19,882 nucleotides of DNA. Source: an uncultured Clostridium sp. GTDB lineage: Bacteria; Bacillota; Clostridia; Lachnospirales; Lachnospiraceae. Positions within the stretch are counted from its first letter, which is position 1; the number at the start of each line of letters is the position of its first letter. Below, one piece after another: positions 1 through 7,057 of the stretch. Made by a program: the position numbers and the translations under genes. Location: NCBI GenBank assembly GCA_900551225.1, contig URUZ01000040.1:1-19882 (forward strand), read 5' to 3'. Under the pieces are notes generated by a model. That model worked only from the letters and a program-made list of their open reading frames with translations, was not told the origin of the DNA and searched no databases.

Positions 1-213
1 CTCTATCTCCAGCTCCCACTCCTCGCCGTCCTGCTTGCGCACCAGCATGGTCATGGATGGGCTGCCTACATAATATTCGTAATCAAAGATGTCCTCCACA
101 TCATTTCCGTTAATCTGAAGCACCAGATCACCCGGCTCCAGCTCCAGCTCCTGGGCTATGGAATCCTGGTCTACCTGTGAGATGCGGTGGCCTTCCTGTT
201 TTCTTCCAGTCAT
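1..213 (-). CDS. DUF512 / PDZ-domain radical-SAM-type protein, N-terminal part
   Basis: Partial gene: the first 71 codons are present and the rest runs off the left edge. The start at 213 is preceded by GAAAGG seven bases upstream. The peptide opens MTGRKQEGHRISQVDQDS and continues through ELEPGDLVLQINGNDVEDIF, matching the PDZ-like N-terminus of DUF512 proteins ('HxIxxVxxxSIAxELGIExGDxLLxINGxxVxDixDYxYL'). In that family the PDZ part is followed by a radical-SAM-like barrel and the DUF512 domain; those parts are not visible here. The molecular function is unproven; the gene is often beside the ribosome-assembly GTPase gene der in clostridia, which would lie outside the window. It is transcribed divergently from the phosphoribosyl pyrophosphate synthetase gene. 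Confidence 0.82.
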   Translation of the reverse strand, partial: MTGRKQEGHRISQVDQDSIAQELELEPGDLVLQINGNDVEDIFDYEYYVGSPSMTMLVRKQDGEEWELEIE

Positions 214-258
214 AATAAAACCTTTCTGTATCTATTACTGTTTACTTTCGTAACTTAT

Positions 259-287
259 ATCATACCAACATCCATGTTTTTTGTAAA
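259..287 (-). promoter_or_regulatory. sigma-A promoter of the DUF512 gene
   Basis: Reading leftward, -35 TTTACA (282-287) and -10 TATGAT (259-264) are separated by exactly 17 bases. Each box differs from consensus at one position. The predicted transcript starts near 252, giving a leader of about 40 bases. Confidence 0.7.
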
Positions 288-343
288 TGCCCGATTTAGC
301 TAAAGAAAGCTTTTGTTTTTTTTGACAAAATTATTCCAACTAC

Positions 344-373
344 TTGACTCCAATTGTTAATAGATGGTATAAA
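344..373 (+). promoter_or_regulatory. sigma-A promoter of the prs-type gene
   Basis: -35 TTGACT (344-349) and -10 TATAAA (368-373) are 18 bases apart, each one mismatch from consensus. Transcription should start near 380, leaving a leader of about 60 bases. The divergent promoter of the neighbouring gene lies 60-90 bases to the left, so the two could share regulation. Confidence 0.7.
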
Positions 374-441
374 TCATATGTGATTATGGAATTTGTCCCA
401 ACACATTGATCTTACTATTCATCATAAAGGAGCATGCTCTC

Positions 442-1650
442 ATGGCAAACAACTTTTTTTTCCAAGATTCTCTTCCGGTGGCACCCCTGAAGATCGCTGC
501 GCTTGAAAGCTGCAGGGATCTGGCTACCATGGTCGATGACCACCTTGTCCGTTTCCGCAGAAACGACATAGAGGAACTGACGCGCCGCAAGGAGGATCTT
601 CACTACCGCGGATACGATGTGGACTCCTATCTGTTAAAATGCAGCTGTCCGCGGTTCGGCACAGGCGAGGCCAAGGCTGTCATCAACGAATCTGTCCGCG
701 GCACCGACGTCTTCGTTATGGTGGACGTGATGAACTACAGCATCCCGTACACGGTCAGCGGTTACACCAACCACATGTCTCCGGACGACCACTACCAGGA
801 TTTAAAGCGCATAATCGGGGCCAGCGTATCCACCGCCCACCGCGTCAATGTGGTGATGCCCTTCCTTTATGAGAGCCGCCAGCACAAGCGCAGCAAGAGG
901 GAATCCCTGGACTGCGCCATGGCCCTTGAGGAGCTGGCGCAGATTGGCGTCAGCAACATCATCACCTTTGATGCCCATGACCCCAGGGTACAGAATGCGA
1001 TCCCTCTCATTGGATTTGACAACTTTATGCCCACCTACCAGTTTGTGAAGGCCCTGTTCTCCCATGATCCCCACATCAGGATCGACCAGGACCACCTGAT
1101 GGTCATCAGCCCGGACGAGGGTGCCATGAACCGCGCCGTATACCTGGCCAACAACCTGGGCGTTGACATGGGCATGTTCTACAAGCGCCGTGACTACTCA
1201 CAGGTGATCGGCGGGCGCAACCCCATTGTGGCCCACGAGTTCCTGGGCGCCTCTGTGGAGGGCAAGACCGTGCTGATCATAGACGACATGATCTCCTCCG
1301 GCGAGAGTATGCTGGACACTGCCAAGGAGCTGAAGGAGCGCAAGGCGGAGAAGGTAATTGTCTGCTGTACCTGTGGCCTGTTCACCAACGGCCTGGACAA
1401 GTTCGACGAGTTCCACGCCAAGGGCTACCTGGATTACGTGATTACCACCAACTTAAACTACAGGCCTGCCGAGCTGTTTGACCGCAGCTGGTATCTGGAA
1501 GCCGACATGAGCAAATACATTGCCGCTGTCATCAACTCCCTGAACCATGACCGTTCCATCAGCGCCACCCTGTCCCCCACGGAGAAGCTCCAGAAACTGG
1601 TGCAGAAATACCAGGCGGGCGGATACGAGTATTTCCAGAAACTGGTATAA
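442..1650 (+). CDS. Ribose-phosphate pyrophosphokinase, long divergent type
   Basis: Predicted to make phosphoribosyl pyrophosphate from ribose 5-phosphate and ATP in the cytoplasm, feeding purine, pyrimidine, NAD, His and Trp synthesis. The start at 442 (402 aa) is chosen because AAAGGAG sits nine bases upstream; an earlier in-frame start at 406 has no such site. Visible family features: the 'YxSRQxKRxKR' segment (R146-Q147-H148-K149) where classical enzymes have RQDRK; DAHD at 177-180 where they have DLHA; catalytic-loop K248-R249-R250; and the ribose-phosphate loop VLIIDDMISSGES at 277-289, equivalent to DDMIDTAGT. It is about 85 residues longer than the usual 310-320 aa and several signature residues are changed, so activity is inferred. 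It is a single gene with its own promoter and terminator. Confidence 0.85.
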   Translation: MANNFFFQDSLPVAPLKIAALESCRDLATMVDDHLVRFRRNDIEELTRRKEDLHYRGYDVDSYLLKCSCPRFGTGEAKAVINESVRGTDVFVMVDVMNYSIPYTVSGYTNHMSPDDHYQDLKRIIGASVSTAHRVNVVMPFLYESRQHKRSKRESLDCAMALEELAQIGVSNIITFDAHDPRVQNAIPLIGFDNFMPTYQFVKALFSHDPHIRIDQDHLMVISPDEGAMNRAVYLANNLGVDMGMFYKRRDYSQVIGGRNPIVAHEFLGASVEGKTVLIIDDMISSGESMLDTAKELKERKAEKVIVCCTCGLFTNGLDKFDEFHAKGYLDYVITTNLNYRPAELFDRSWYLEADMSKYIAAVINSLNHDRSISATLSPTEKLQKLVQKYQAGGYEYFQKLV

Positions 1651-1677
1651 CAATGGTATAACAAAGCCAGACACCAC

Positions 1678-1717
1678 AAAACGGACATCCAGCCGCAAAT
1701 TGCCGGATGTCCGTTTT
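1678..1717. terminator. Bidirectional intrinsic terminator between prs-type gene and pgeF
   Basis: A perfect 13-base inverted repeat (AAAACGGACATCC / GGATGTCCGTTTT) surrounds a 14-base loop. The A-run on one side and T-run on the other make it a terminator in both directions. It lies 28 bases after the rightward stop codon and 20 bases after the leftward pgeF stop codon, between convergent genes. Confidence 0.85.
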
Positions 1718-1736
1718 AATTGTGCCCAGATTATTC

Positions 1737-2591
1737 TTACTCCAGACCAAGAAACGCCGCCAGGTTCCCCCGCTCCTCCCCCACCGTCCGGTGGGAAAAC
1801 AGGTAATCGCAATTGCACTTGGTGCAGATGTTGGTGGTGTGGATCTGCTCAGCAGGCACCCCTGCGTCCATCAGAATCAGACGGTTGGCCAGCCACAGAT
1901 CCAGCTGGTATTTGCCTGGGCGGATTCCCGGCGTAAACAGCTGTCCGTGATGAGACCGGTCGAAGGCTCCTTTAAATGCCTCCACAACCTCCTCACCCAC
2001 CTCAAAACAGTCCATGCAGATGCTGGGGCCAATGCAGGCCACCAGATCCCCTGGGTTGGTGCCAAAGGCTTCCTTCATCTTCTCCACCGTCACCTGGGCC
2101 ATTCTGTTCACCGTGCCCCTCCAGCCGGAGTGGCTGAGCCCGATGGCGCGTTTCACCGGGTCTACCAGGTAGATCGGGACACAGTCCGCATAAAATGTAA
2201 CCAGGGTAATCCCCGGCACATTGGTGATCATACCGTCCACATCCCGGTAATCCCGGTCCCGGATCACGCCCTTTCCCTTGTCCTCCTCAGTCACCAGGCG
2301 GACATTGGTGGTGTGGGTCTGATAAGAGACCACCATACTGTCCCGCTCCACCCCCAGGGCTCCTGCCATCCTGGTGAAATTCTCCAGCACATGGTCCGGG
2401 TTGTCTCCCCTGCTGTAGGAGAAATTCATGGTGGCGAACTTCCCCTGGCTGGCGCCGCCCAGACGGGTGGAAAATCCGTTTTTCACCACCCCTAAGTTCT
2501 CCAGGGCCTGAAACGACAGGAAGGGAACCCCGTCCTTCTCCCTGGCTGTAAATACCGGTTCACTGTTTTTAACCTTCCATTGAATATCCAT
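1737..2591 (-). CDS. pgeF: Peptidoglycan editing factor PgeF (DUF152 / YfiH / multicopper-oxidase-like 'laccase domain')
   Basis: The family is a cytoplasmic enzyme that removes misincorporated residues (L-Ser in place of L-Ala) from UDP-MurNAc peptides; it was earlier called polyphenol oxidase or laccase-domain protein and also acts on purine nucleosides in some members. The metal-site residues are seen: H93 in QTHT, C137 in YADCVP and H154 in HSGWRGT, followed by a CIGPSIC/CFEVG segment and SHR near the C-terminus. The start at 2591 (284 aa) is preferred because GGGAGG lies five bases upstream; the longer frame from 2606 contains that site inside its coding region and has none of its own. 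It is the last gene of the lepB-rbgA-rnhB-yraN-pgeF run, 23 bases after the YraN gene. Confidence 0.9.
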   Translation of the reverse strand: MDIQWKVKNSEPVFTAREKDGVPFLSFQALENLGVVKNGFSTRLGGASQGKFATMNFSYSRGDNPDHVLENFTRMAGALGVERDSMVVSYQTHTTNVRLVTEEDKGKGVIRDRDYRDVDGMITNVPGITLVTFYADCVPIYLVDPVKRAIGLSHSGWRGTVNRMAQVTVEKMKEAFGTNPGDLVACIGPSICMDCFEVGEEVVEAFKGAFDRSHHGQLFTPGIRPGKYQLDLWLANRLILMDAGVPAEQIHTTNICTKCNCDYLFSHRTVGEERGNLAAFLGLE

Positions 2592-2614
2592 AGGTTCCTC
2601 CCTCATTTTTGATT

Positions 2615-2959
2615 TTAAAAGGCATTCTTTACCAGACTGATCTGCTCTCCGGCTATTCCCACCACGTCAAAGCGGCAGGGGGTGTCCGTGGGCAGTCCGC
2701 GGCTGTACAGGTACCAGTCCGCTGTCCTGCGGATGCGCTGCTGCTTCCTGGGACCCACTGCCTCCAGCGGTCCCCCCATGGCGCAGCCCGCCCTGTACTT
2801 TACTTCTATGAATACCAGATAGCTCCCGTCCCTGGCAATCAGGTCAATCTCCCCCTGTCTGCCCCGGAAATTCTTCTCCAGTATCACATAACCCGCTTTA
2901 GTCAAATAAGCAGCTGCTAATGTTTCATAGCGGCTGCCCGTCTCCCGTTTATTAACCAT
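2615..2959 (-). CDS. YraN family protein (UPF0102), predicted nuclease fold
   Basis: A 114-residue protein of the YraN/UPF0102 family, which has the fold of restriction-endonuclease-like (PD-(D/E)xK) nucleases and is usually next to rnhB. Visible signature residues are the N-terminal G8-x(3)-E12 segment, E37-I-D39 and the E52-V-K54 motif in FIEVKYR, which is the expected acidic/Lys catalytic set. The substrate is not established. The start at 2959 is preferred over an earlier in-frame one at 3025 because GGAG lies eight bases upstream and the longer version would overlap rnhB. It begins 14 bases after the rnhB stop, so the two are almost certainly co-transcribed. Confidence 0.88.
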   Translation of the reverse strand: MVNKRETGSRYETLAAAYLTKAGYVILEKNFRGRQGEIDLIARDGSYLVFIEVKYRAGCAMGGPLEAVGPRKQQRIRRTADWYLYSRGLPTDTPCRFDVVGIAGEQISLVKNAF

Positions 2960-2973
2960 TCTATGTACTCCGC

Positions 2974-3624
2974 TTAATCCTGCTGCACAAAGTTCTTGAT
3001 AAAGCTGCGGCGGTGAATCGGGCATGGACCCAGCTCCCGTATGGCCTGGATGTGCATGGCCGTCCCATAGCCCTTATGCCTGGCAAAGCCGTATCCGGGG
3101 AACAGCTCCTCATACTGGGCCATCATGTGGTCCCTGGTCACCTTGGCCAGGACGCTGGCCGCGGCGATGGACACGCTCTTGGCATCCCCCTTGATAATGG
3201 GCACCTGCATGATCTCAATTCCCGGTATCTCCACCGCATCGTTGAGCAGAAGGTCCGGCTGCACCTTCAGGCCCGCGACCGCCTGGCGCATGGCCTCGTA
3301 GGTGGCCTGTAAAATGTTGATCTCATCGATCCGGTCCGGCCCCACAATTCCCACGGACCAGGACACGGCCTTTTCCTTGATCTCCACGAACAGTTCCTCC
3401 CTGCGCTTCTCAGAGAGCTTCTTGGAGTCATTCAGATATAAAATTGTGCAGTCTGCCGGCAGAATCACGGCTCCGGCGGCCACAGGGCCTGCCAGAGGCC
3501 CCCTGCCCGCCTCATCGATGCCGCAGATGCTGGTGCAGGCCGCGTAAGTGTTCTCATATTCCTTCATCAGCTCCAGGCGGGCCAGTTCTTTCTCCAGCCT
3601 TTCGCCGCTAAGCGTTCTTCCCAT
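2974..3624 (-). CDS. rnhB: Ribonuclease HII
   Basis: Cleaves the RNA strand of RNA/DNA hybrids and nicks at single ribonucleotides embedded in DNA. The start at 3624 (216 aa) has AAGGA five bases upstream; longer versions run through the rbgA reading frame and carry unrelated sequence. The catalytic block is C34-G-I-D37-E38-A-G-R-G-P, followed by NDSKKLSEKRREE, LLLNDAVEIPG (third Asp), KSVSIAAASVLAKVTRD (fourth Asp) and the C-terminal HKGYGT...GPCPIHRRSF motif. All four acidic active-site residues are present and the length is normal. The start overlaps the rbgA stop by 17 bases, indicating translational coupling. Confidence 0.95.
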   Translation of the reverse strand: MGRTLSGERLEKELARLELMKEYENTYAACTSICGIDEAGRGPLAGPVAAGAVILPADCTILYLNDSKKLSEKRREELFVEIKEKAVSWSVGIVGPDRIDEINILQATYEAMRQAVAGLKVQPDLLLNDAVEIPGIEIMQVPIIKGDAKSVSIAAASVLAKVTRDHMMAQYEELFPGYGFARHKGYGTAMHIQAIRELGPCPIHRRSFIKNFVQQD

Positions 3625-4504
3625 TGGTATCCTTCTTCCCCTTTTCCCGGAATTCCTCCGGCTGTTCCAGAGTGACACGTCCCAGGCGGCCGCTGCGGAA
3701 ATCATCCAGCAGCAGCCTGGCTGCCTTGCCCAGATCCAGCTCCCCGCCTTTGACCAGACAGGAGCGGATTCTGGCCACCTGTGCCAGTATCTCCTCCGCG
3801 CCCGCAGCTTCCTCACCATCCCCCAGCTGATACCGTTCTCTCAGCACCTGGGGATAATTGGAATTCATGAAGCGGATCAGCCCCATGGCCAGTTCATCCT
3901 TGTCCAGAATCTCATCGTTGATGGACCCGATCAGCGCCAGCTTAACCCCCACCTGCTGGTCGTCGAACCGGGGCCACAGGATTCCCGGGGTGTCCAGCAG
4001 CTCCAGGGACTTGTTCAGCCTGATCCACTGGTTCCCCTTGGTCACGCCCGGCTTGTTGCCGGTCTTTGCACAGGCCTTCCCGGCAAAGGAGTTGATGAAG
4101 GTGGATTTCCCCACATTGGGAATTCCCACCACCATGGCGCGGATGGGACGGTTTAAGATACCCCGCCGCCTGTCCCGCTCAATCTTCTCTTTGCAGGCTT
4201 CCTGGACCACTGCCTGGATCTGTTTTAAGGTGCCCTTGTTTCTGGCGTCGATCTTCACCACATACATGCCCTGGGCTTCAAACCACTGGGCCCAGCGCCG
4301 GTTCAGGCTCTCATCGGCCAGGTCGGACTTGTTCAGAAGCACAAGCCGGGCCTTGCCGGCTCCCAGCTGGTCAATATCCGGATTCCGGCTGGAAAAGGGC
4401 ACTCTGGCGTCCACCAGCTCGATCACCAGATCAATGAGCTTGATGTCCTCCTTCATGGCCCGCTTGGCCTTGGTCATATGTCCTGGGTACCACTGTATAT
4501 TCAT
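3608..4504 (-). CDS. rbgA: Ribosome biogenesis GTPase RbgA (YlqF)
   Basis: A cytoplasmic GTPase needed for late maturation of the 50S subunit. The GTP-binding motifs occur in the circularly permuted order typical of the family: N58-K-S-D61 (G4), DAR near 86-88 (G5), G127-I-P-N-V-G-K-S-T135 (G1), and D171-T-P-G174 (G3). The N-terminus MNIQWYPGHMTKAKR is the family hallmark and the roughly 120-residue C-terminal part corresponds to the RNA-binding region. AGGAG lies five bases before the start. It starts 24 bases after lepB stops, matching the conserved lepB-rbgA-rnhB order of Firmicutes. Confidence 0.96.
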   Translation of the reverse strand: MNIQWYPGHMTKAKRAMKEDIKLIDLVIELVDARVPFSSRNPDIDQLGAGKARLVLLNKSDLADESLNRRWAQWFEAQGMYVVKIDARNKGTLKQIQAVVQEACKEKIERDRRRGILNRPIRAMVVGIPNVGKSTFINSFAGKACAKTGNKPGVTKGNQWIRLNKSLELLDTPGILWPRFDDQQVGVKLALIGSINDEILDKDELAMGLIRFMNSNYPQVLRERYQLGDGEEAAGAEEILAQVARIRSCLVKGGELDLGKAARLLLDDFRSGRLGRVTLEQPEEFREKGKKDTNGKNA

Positions 4505-4528
4505 AGATTCTCCTGTCTACTAAACAAA

Positions 4529-5080
4529 CTAATTGGAACGGATCAGATCCAGCTTCAGCAGCGGAAGGATGCGAAACCATACCTTGCCCTGAATCTGTTC
4601 CTTTTTAACGTTGCCGATATTAGCGAAACGGCTGTCCTCGCTACTGTCCCTGTTGTCTCCCAGCAAAAAGTATTCATCCTCGCCCAGCCGGATAGGGTTG
4701 TCCGCCATCCCGGCCAGAGATACCTGCTCCAGCCCATCCTGGGCTGCCAAAAGCTGGTCGTCAATGTACACCAGACCGCCTTTGATCTGCACCGTCTCTC
4801 CCGGCAGGCCGATCACGCGCTTTACATTCTTCTTATTGTCCTCCCGCTCAAACACCACCACGTCAAAGCGGTCCGGCCTGCCCAGGTCATAGCACAGGCG
4901 GTTCACAAGCACCACATCGTCCGCATCCAGCAGCGGCTGCATGGAGTTGCCGGACACCCGCACCTGGACCCCAAAGCTATAGACCAGAAACCAGGCCAGC
5001 GCCACCACCAGCACAACATTTACAATCCAGTGGACACCGCGGCGCAGCCAGGCCGTCTCTTCATTTATATTATATTCCAT
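4529..5080 (-). CDS. lepB: Signal peptidase I (SipS type)
   Basis: A membrane-anchored serine/lysine protease that removes signal peptides from secreted proteins. One membrane segment at about residues 17-35 follows a short cytoplasmic N-terminus. The catalytic domain shows S43-G-N-S46-M-Q-P (Ser46 nucleophile), K87-R-V-I-G-L-P-G (Lys87 general base) and G141-D-N-R-D-S-S-E-D-S-R. The length of 183 residues and the single anchor fit the Gram-positive SipS class rather than the two-helix proteobacterial LepB. The ribosome site is a modest GGGGTGG. The gene follows rplS across a terminator; no convincing promoter was seen in between, so read-through may supply it. Confidence 0.95.
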   Translation of the reverse strand: MEYNINEETAWLRRGVHWIVNVVLVVALAWFLVYSFGVQVRVSGNSMQPLLDADDVVLVNRLCYDLGRPDRFDVVVFEREDNKKNVKRVIGLPGETVQIKGGLVYIDDQLLAAQDGLEQVSLAGMADNPIRLGEDEYFLLGDNRDSSEDSRFANIGNVKKEQIQGKVWFRILPLLKLDLIRSN

Positions 5081-5130
5081 GAAACCACCCCGATCAAAAT
5101 CTGTTGTCTGCGGTGACTGTCTGTCTTTAT

Positions 5131-5161
5131 AAAAAGGGGGACAATTTACATTGTCCCCTTT
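5131..5161 (-). terminator. Intrinsic terminator after rplS
   Basis: On the leftward transcript a stem of GGGGACAAT paired with ATTGTCCCC, extended by an A/T and G-U pair region, has a short GTAA-type loop and is followed by TTTTT. It begins about 11 bases after the rplS stop. Because lepB continues in the same direction, it probably attenuates rather than abolishes transcription into lepB. Confidence 0.85.
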
Positions 5162-5172
5162 GTAACGCTCTC

Positions 5173-5520
5173 TTATCTAACTAACTCTTTTACCTTGGCA
5201 GCCTTACCAACTCTGTCTCTTAAGTAGTACAGTTTTGCACGTCTTACTTTACCCTTGCGGACAACTTCAATGTTGTCAACAGATGGGCTGTGTAAAGGCC
5301 AGGTCTTTTCTACGCCGATACCATTGGAGTTCTTTCTCACGGTAAAGGTCTCTCTGTTGCTGCCGTTCTGTCTCTTAATTACAGTTCCCTCAAAGATCTG
5401 GATTCTCTCGCGGTTTCCCTCTTTGATCTTGTTGTATACCTTAACGGTATCGCCAACGTGGAAGCTGGGTACGGTCTCTTTCATCTGAGCCGCTTCAATA
5501 TTCTTGATAATGTCGTTCAT
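5173..5520 (-). CDS. rplS: 50S ribosomal protein L19
   Basis: A large-subunit protein at the 30S-50S interface. The 115-residue sequence shows the family core: PSFHVGDTVKVYNKIKEG, IQIFEGTVIKRQN, the RETFTVRKNSNGIGVEKTWP segment, and the basic C-terminal VRRAKLYYLRDRVGKAAK. The length is standard. A strong AAGGAGG lies six bases before the start. It has its own promoter, a roughly 107-base leader and its own terminator, so it can be made separately from trmD, with which it is adjacent in many other bacteria. Confidence 0.98.
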   Translation of the reverse strand: MNDIIKNIEAAQMKETVPSFHVGDTVKVYNKIKEGNRERIQIFEGTVIKRQNGSNRETFTVRKNSNGIGVEKTWPLHSPSVDNIEVVRKGKVRRAKLYYLRDRVGKAAKVKELVR

Positions 5521-5627
5521 GTGTGAACCTCCTTCATTTATTGGATGTTCTTAATACATCGGGCAGCATCTATAATTGAATGCACTGCATATTCTGTAAC
5601 AGAGGACCATCTCTTTCTTAGTCACAA
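5521..5627 (-). promoter_or_regulatory. rplS 5' leader, possible L19 autoregulatory element
   Basis: The predicted transcript carries about 107 untranslated bases. A small hairpin with stem GATGT/ACATC and a seven-base loop lies roughly 20 bases upstream of the ribosome site, and a second short inverted repeat (GAAT...ATTC enclosing GC AGT GC) lies further upstream. L19 leaders that bind their own protein are known in Firmicutes, so this could be one; I did not match it to a consensus and the call is inference. Confidence 0.3.
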
Positions 5628-5633
5628 CGATTG

Positions 5634-5662
5634 ATTCTACCATATCTTGTCTTAAAAAGCAA
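5634..5662 (-). promoter_or_regulatory. Promoter of rplS
   Basis: Reading leftward, -10 TAGAAT (5634-5639, one mismatch) is 17 bases from a weak -35 TTGCTT (5657-5662, three matches). It begins four bases beyond the stop codon of the CNNM gene and predicts a start near 5627. Confidence 0.5.
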
Positions 5663-5666
5663 GGGT

Positions 5667-6950
5667 TTATTCCGGATTTTCAGCGGGTTTTTCAACAGGA
5701 AGGTAGATGTGGACCCGGTCGATCCTGTTGCGGTCCACAGATTCCACCACCAGGCGGACTCCGCCGCAGTCCACCTCCTCGCCCTGGGACGGCAGGTGTT
5801 CCAGACGGTCGATCATCAGGCCGCCCACGGAGTCATAGTCCTCTGAGGTCAGTTCCAGATCCAGCTTGTCATTTAAATCATCCAGGTTCATGGCGCCTGC
5901 CACCAGGTATTCTCCCGGAGCGATCATCACCAGCTCGTCCTCCTCATCCTCATCGTACTCATCCCGGATGTCTCCCACGATCTCCTCCAGAATGTCCTCC
6001 AGAGTCACAAGCCCGGCCGTAGCACCGTACTCGTCCAGCACGATCACAATGTTGTTGGAGGTCTTGCGCATCTCCACCATGAGATCCGACACTTTTTTGG
6101 ACTCATAGGTGTAAATGGGCTGGCGCAGATTGTGGCGGACTGAGAAATGTTCCCTGTCCTCCACCAGCAGCAGATCTTTGATATTGATCAGGCCGATCAC
6201 ATTGTCAGTGGTCTCCTCATACACGGGCAGGCGGGTATAGTGTTCCTGCCGGAAGATTTCGATCAGCTCACTGTAGGACGCGTTGACATCCACAAAAATC
6301 ATGTCTATTCTGGGCACCATAATGTCCTTGGCTACGCTGTCGTCCAGATCGAACACGTTGTTGATCATCTCTTTTTCTTCAGACTCGATGACGCCCTTCT
6401 CATGGCCCACCTCTACGATGGTGCGGAATTCGTCCTCCGTCATGTCGTCAATCCGTTTGTTGGGGTCCACGTGCAGCAGCTTCAGCACACCCAGGGACAT
6501 CCAGTTGACCAGAATAATAACGGGCGTCAGGATCACCATCAGCACATAGATAATGTGGGCGCAGCGCAGGGCATTTTTCTCCGCCTCCAGGGTGGCCACG
6601 GTCTTGGGTGTGATCTCGCCGAAGATCAGGATCAGCAGTGTCAGCAGGCCTGTTGCCGCGCCTGCCATCCGGCTGCCGAACACCTCTGTCACCAGAACGG
6701 TCACCATGGAGGAGGCCGAAAGGTTTACCACGTTGTTGCCGATTAGTATGGCGCTCAACATCCTGGCCTGGTTTTCTCCCAGCTTCATCACATAGCCGGC
6801 GTGCTTATCGCCCGACTCCGCCAGGTTGCGGATGCGGATCTTGTTGACCGTGGTCAGCGCCGTCTCTGATGATGAAAAAAATGCGGACAACATTAAAAGT
6901 ATCAAAATTACAAACAATCGTATGCCTACTGTGTCACTGGACAAGTCCAT
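5667..6950 (-). CDS. CNNM/CorC (HlyC) family membrane protein with CBS pair
   Basis: A 427-residue hemolysin-C/CorC-type protein; family members are implicated in magnesium/cobalt efflux or tolerance, although 'hemolysin' persists in names. Order: CNNM/DUF21 membrane region with about four hydrophobic segments (near residues 10-30, 65-90, 96-112, 130-152) containing FSSSETALTTV and the FGEITPKT motif; a CBS pair at about 205-330 (MVPRIDM..., RLPVYEETTDNVIGLINIKD, VLDEYGATAGLVTLEDILEE); an acidic linker DEYDEDEEDE; and a CorC/HlyC C-terminal domain at 340-420. GGAG lies a rather long 11 bases before the start. It has its own strong promoter and no obvious terminator before rplS. Its position between trmD and rplS is unusual. 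Confidence 0.92.
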   Translation of the reverse strand: MDLSSDTVGIRLFVILILLMLSAFFSSSETALTTVNKIRIRNLAESGDKHAGYVMKLGENQARMLSAILIGNNVVNLSASSMVTVLVTEVFGSRMAGAATGLLTLLILIFGEITPKTVATLEAEKNALRCAHIIYVLMVILTPVIILVNWMSLGVLKLLHVDPNKRIDDMTEDEFRTIVEVGHEKGVIESEEKEMINNVFDLDDSVAKDIMVPRIDMIFVDVNASYSELIEIFRQEHYTRLPVYEETTDNVIGLINIKDLLLVEDREHFSVRHNLRQPIYTYESKKVSDLMVEMRKTSNNIVIVLDEYGATAGLVTLEDILEEIVGDIRDEYDEDEEDELVMIAPGEYLVAGAMNLDDLNDKLDLELTSEDYDSVGGLMIDRLEHLPSQGEEVDCGGVRLVVESVDRNRIDRVHIYLPVEKPAENPE

Positions 6951-7028
6951 TATACTATTAACTCCTGTGTATTCTAGCTTCAGCTCATATTAGATTCCGG
7001 TCTCCCGGTAGTTCTCACTTAGTTCACG

Positions 7029-7057
7029 ATTCTACAACATTCCCCGCTGCCTGTCAA
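7029..7057 (-). promoter_or_regulatory. Strong sigma-A promoter of the CNNM gene
   Basis: Reading leftward, a perfect -35 TTGACA (7052-7057) and -10 TAGAAT (7029-7034) are separated by 17 bases. The -35 box overlaps the trmD TGA stop codon. The predicted transcript start is near 7022, giving a leader of about 70 bases that contains a small CCGG-GAGA-CCGG hairpin. Confidence 0.75.

Noticed and set aside
305..330. AAAGCTTT palindrome followed by a T-run, resembling a rightward terminator
   Set aside because: The stem is only four pairs with no loop, all A/T but for one pair, and no rightward gene precedes it; it is part of the AT-rich divergent promoter region.
1707..2495. Long open frame opposite pgeF, and many others opposite or out of frame within prs, rbgA, rnhB, mutS and miaB
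   Set aside because: They are antisense or shifted shadows of strong genes, have low-complexity His/Gln/Ser-rich translations typical of GC-rich antisense frames, and lack ribosome sites.
2592..2606. Longer pgeF start at 2606
   Set aside because: No ribosome site precedes it, and the strong GGGAGG that serves 2591 lies inside the extra codons.
3625..3819. N-terminal extension of ribonuclease HII of about 65 residues
   Set aside because: It lies inside rbgA in another frame, is Trp/Arg-rich and unrelated to the family; the start at 3624 has its own ribosome site.
5667..6950. Function as a hemolysin toxin
   Set aside because: The name is historical; the CNNM, CBS and CorC domains point to a divalent-cation-related membrane protein.
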